In this document: one piece after another, positions 63,819 to 64,000 of the stretch
Layout: every line of letters begins with the position of its first letter
How positions within the stretch are numbered: the stretch's first letter is position 1
NCBI RefSeq assembly: GCF_030704305.1
Contig: NZ_CP131935.1
Coordinates: forward strand, 1,860,001 to 1,924,000
Length of the DNA: 64,000 nucleotides
Direction: 5' to 3'
Source of the DNA: Massilia sp. R2A-15
GTDB lineage: Bacteria; Pseudomonadota; Gammaproteobacteria; Burkholderiales; Burkholderiaceae_D
Notes under the pieces: model-generated
What the model was told of the DNA's origin: nothing
What the model saw: the letters and a program-made list of their open reading frames with translations, nothing else
Database searches by the model: none
Program-made: the position numbers and the translations under genes

Positions 63819-64000
63819 ATGAAACACAATCACAAACTGCTGTCCGCGCTGCTGCTGGGCGCCGCTTCGCTGTTCTCGGTGTCGGCCCACGCCGCCCTCA
63901 ACGTGCTGGCCTGCGAGCCTGAATGGGAAGCGCTGACGAAGGAAATCGGCGGCGACAAGGTCAAGGTATCGAGCGCCACCAACGGCCTGCAGGATCCGCA
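63819..64000 (+). CDS. Metal ABC transporter substrate-binding protein, ZnuA-like (partial)
   Basis: Only the first 60 codons are in the window. The start is an ATG behind AAGGAG. It shows a signal peptide (LLSALLLGAASLFSVSAHA) and the first strand of a cluster A-I metal-binding protein (LNVLACEPEWEALTKEIGGD, then KVSSATNGLQDP), where family members have similar xxPEW and ATNGxxDP motifs. It should bind zinc or manganese in the periplasm. The rest, and presumably the permease and ATPase, lie beyond the right end. Confidence 0.85.
   Translation, partial: MKHNHKLLSALLLGAASLFSVSAHAALNVLACEPEWEALTKEIGGDKVKVSSATNGLQDP

Overview
The window is GC-rich, gene-dense DNA of a betaproteobacterium, most likely of the order Burkholderiales and probably close to Oxalobacteraceae genera such as Massilia, Duganella or Janthinobacterium. 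This is inferred from base composition, gene content (Gram-negative porins, TctD/TctE-like regulators, RND efflux, VirK/DUF535) and short intergenic palindromes. No rRNA gene or intact tRNA is present, so the genus cannot be fixed from this sequence.

Layout. 0-5.3 kb: the end of an unknown secreted-type gene, an ECF sigma/anti-sigma pair divergent from a Tat-type metallophosphoesterase plus CuA-like cupredoxin, and a porin. 5.4-15 kb: an eroding stretch with a two-component pair broken by several lesions, a TonB-receptor remnant and a broken MFS transporter, interspersed with intact lipoprotein, cupin, sedolisin (S53) and GT39 genes. 14.8-26.4 kb: a transport block. A TctE/TctD-like kinase and regulator with an aquaporin-family channel lie divergent to a porin and a complete NitT/TauT-type ABC transporter. 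A convergent operon follows with an OprB-like porin, a fused double permease and an ATPase with a C-terminal extension. 27-34.4 kb: a COG4705 membrane protein, an exported helical protein, an OmpR/EnvZ-type pair and an RND pump, in one apparent transcription unit. 34.4-38.9 kb: PAP2 phosphatase, a second COG4705 protein, a PepSY protein, VirK/DUF535 and a decayed second PepSY copy. 39.4-43.5 kb: gamma carbonic anhydrase, an internally deleted HMG-CoA-lyase-like gene, then a less GC-rich island remnant with a tyrosine integrase and a tRNA 3'-end fragment.

43.6-56.6 kb is the signalling core. It holds a PAS/GAF hybrid kinase (frameshifted), a single-domain receiver, formaldehyde dehydrogenase, three poorly known genes and a leftward operon: RsbR-like, RsbS-like, RsbT-like, an RsbX-like phosphatase, a histidine kinase with a degenerate RsbT-like N-terminus, and a REC-PAS-HisKA-HATPase-REC hybrid kinase. 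This is a stressosome-type module physically joined to a phosphorelay and is the most interesting system here.

56.8-64 kb: a MarR regulator, a hydrolase-Hsp20 unit behind a perfect FNR/ANR box, a nested palindromic element, a LacI-family regulator with a perfect palindrome upstream, an Hsp70-like/exonuclease pair, and the start of what looks like a zinc-uptake cluster (DUF2946-like protein, outer-membrane protein, metal-binding protein cut by the window end).
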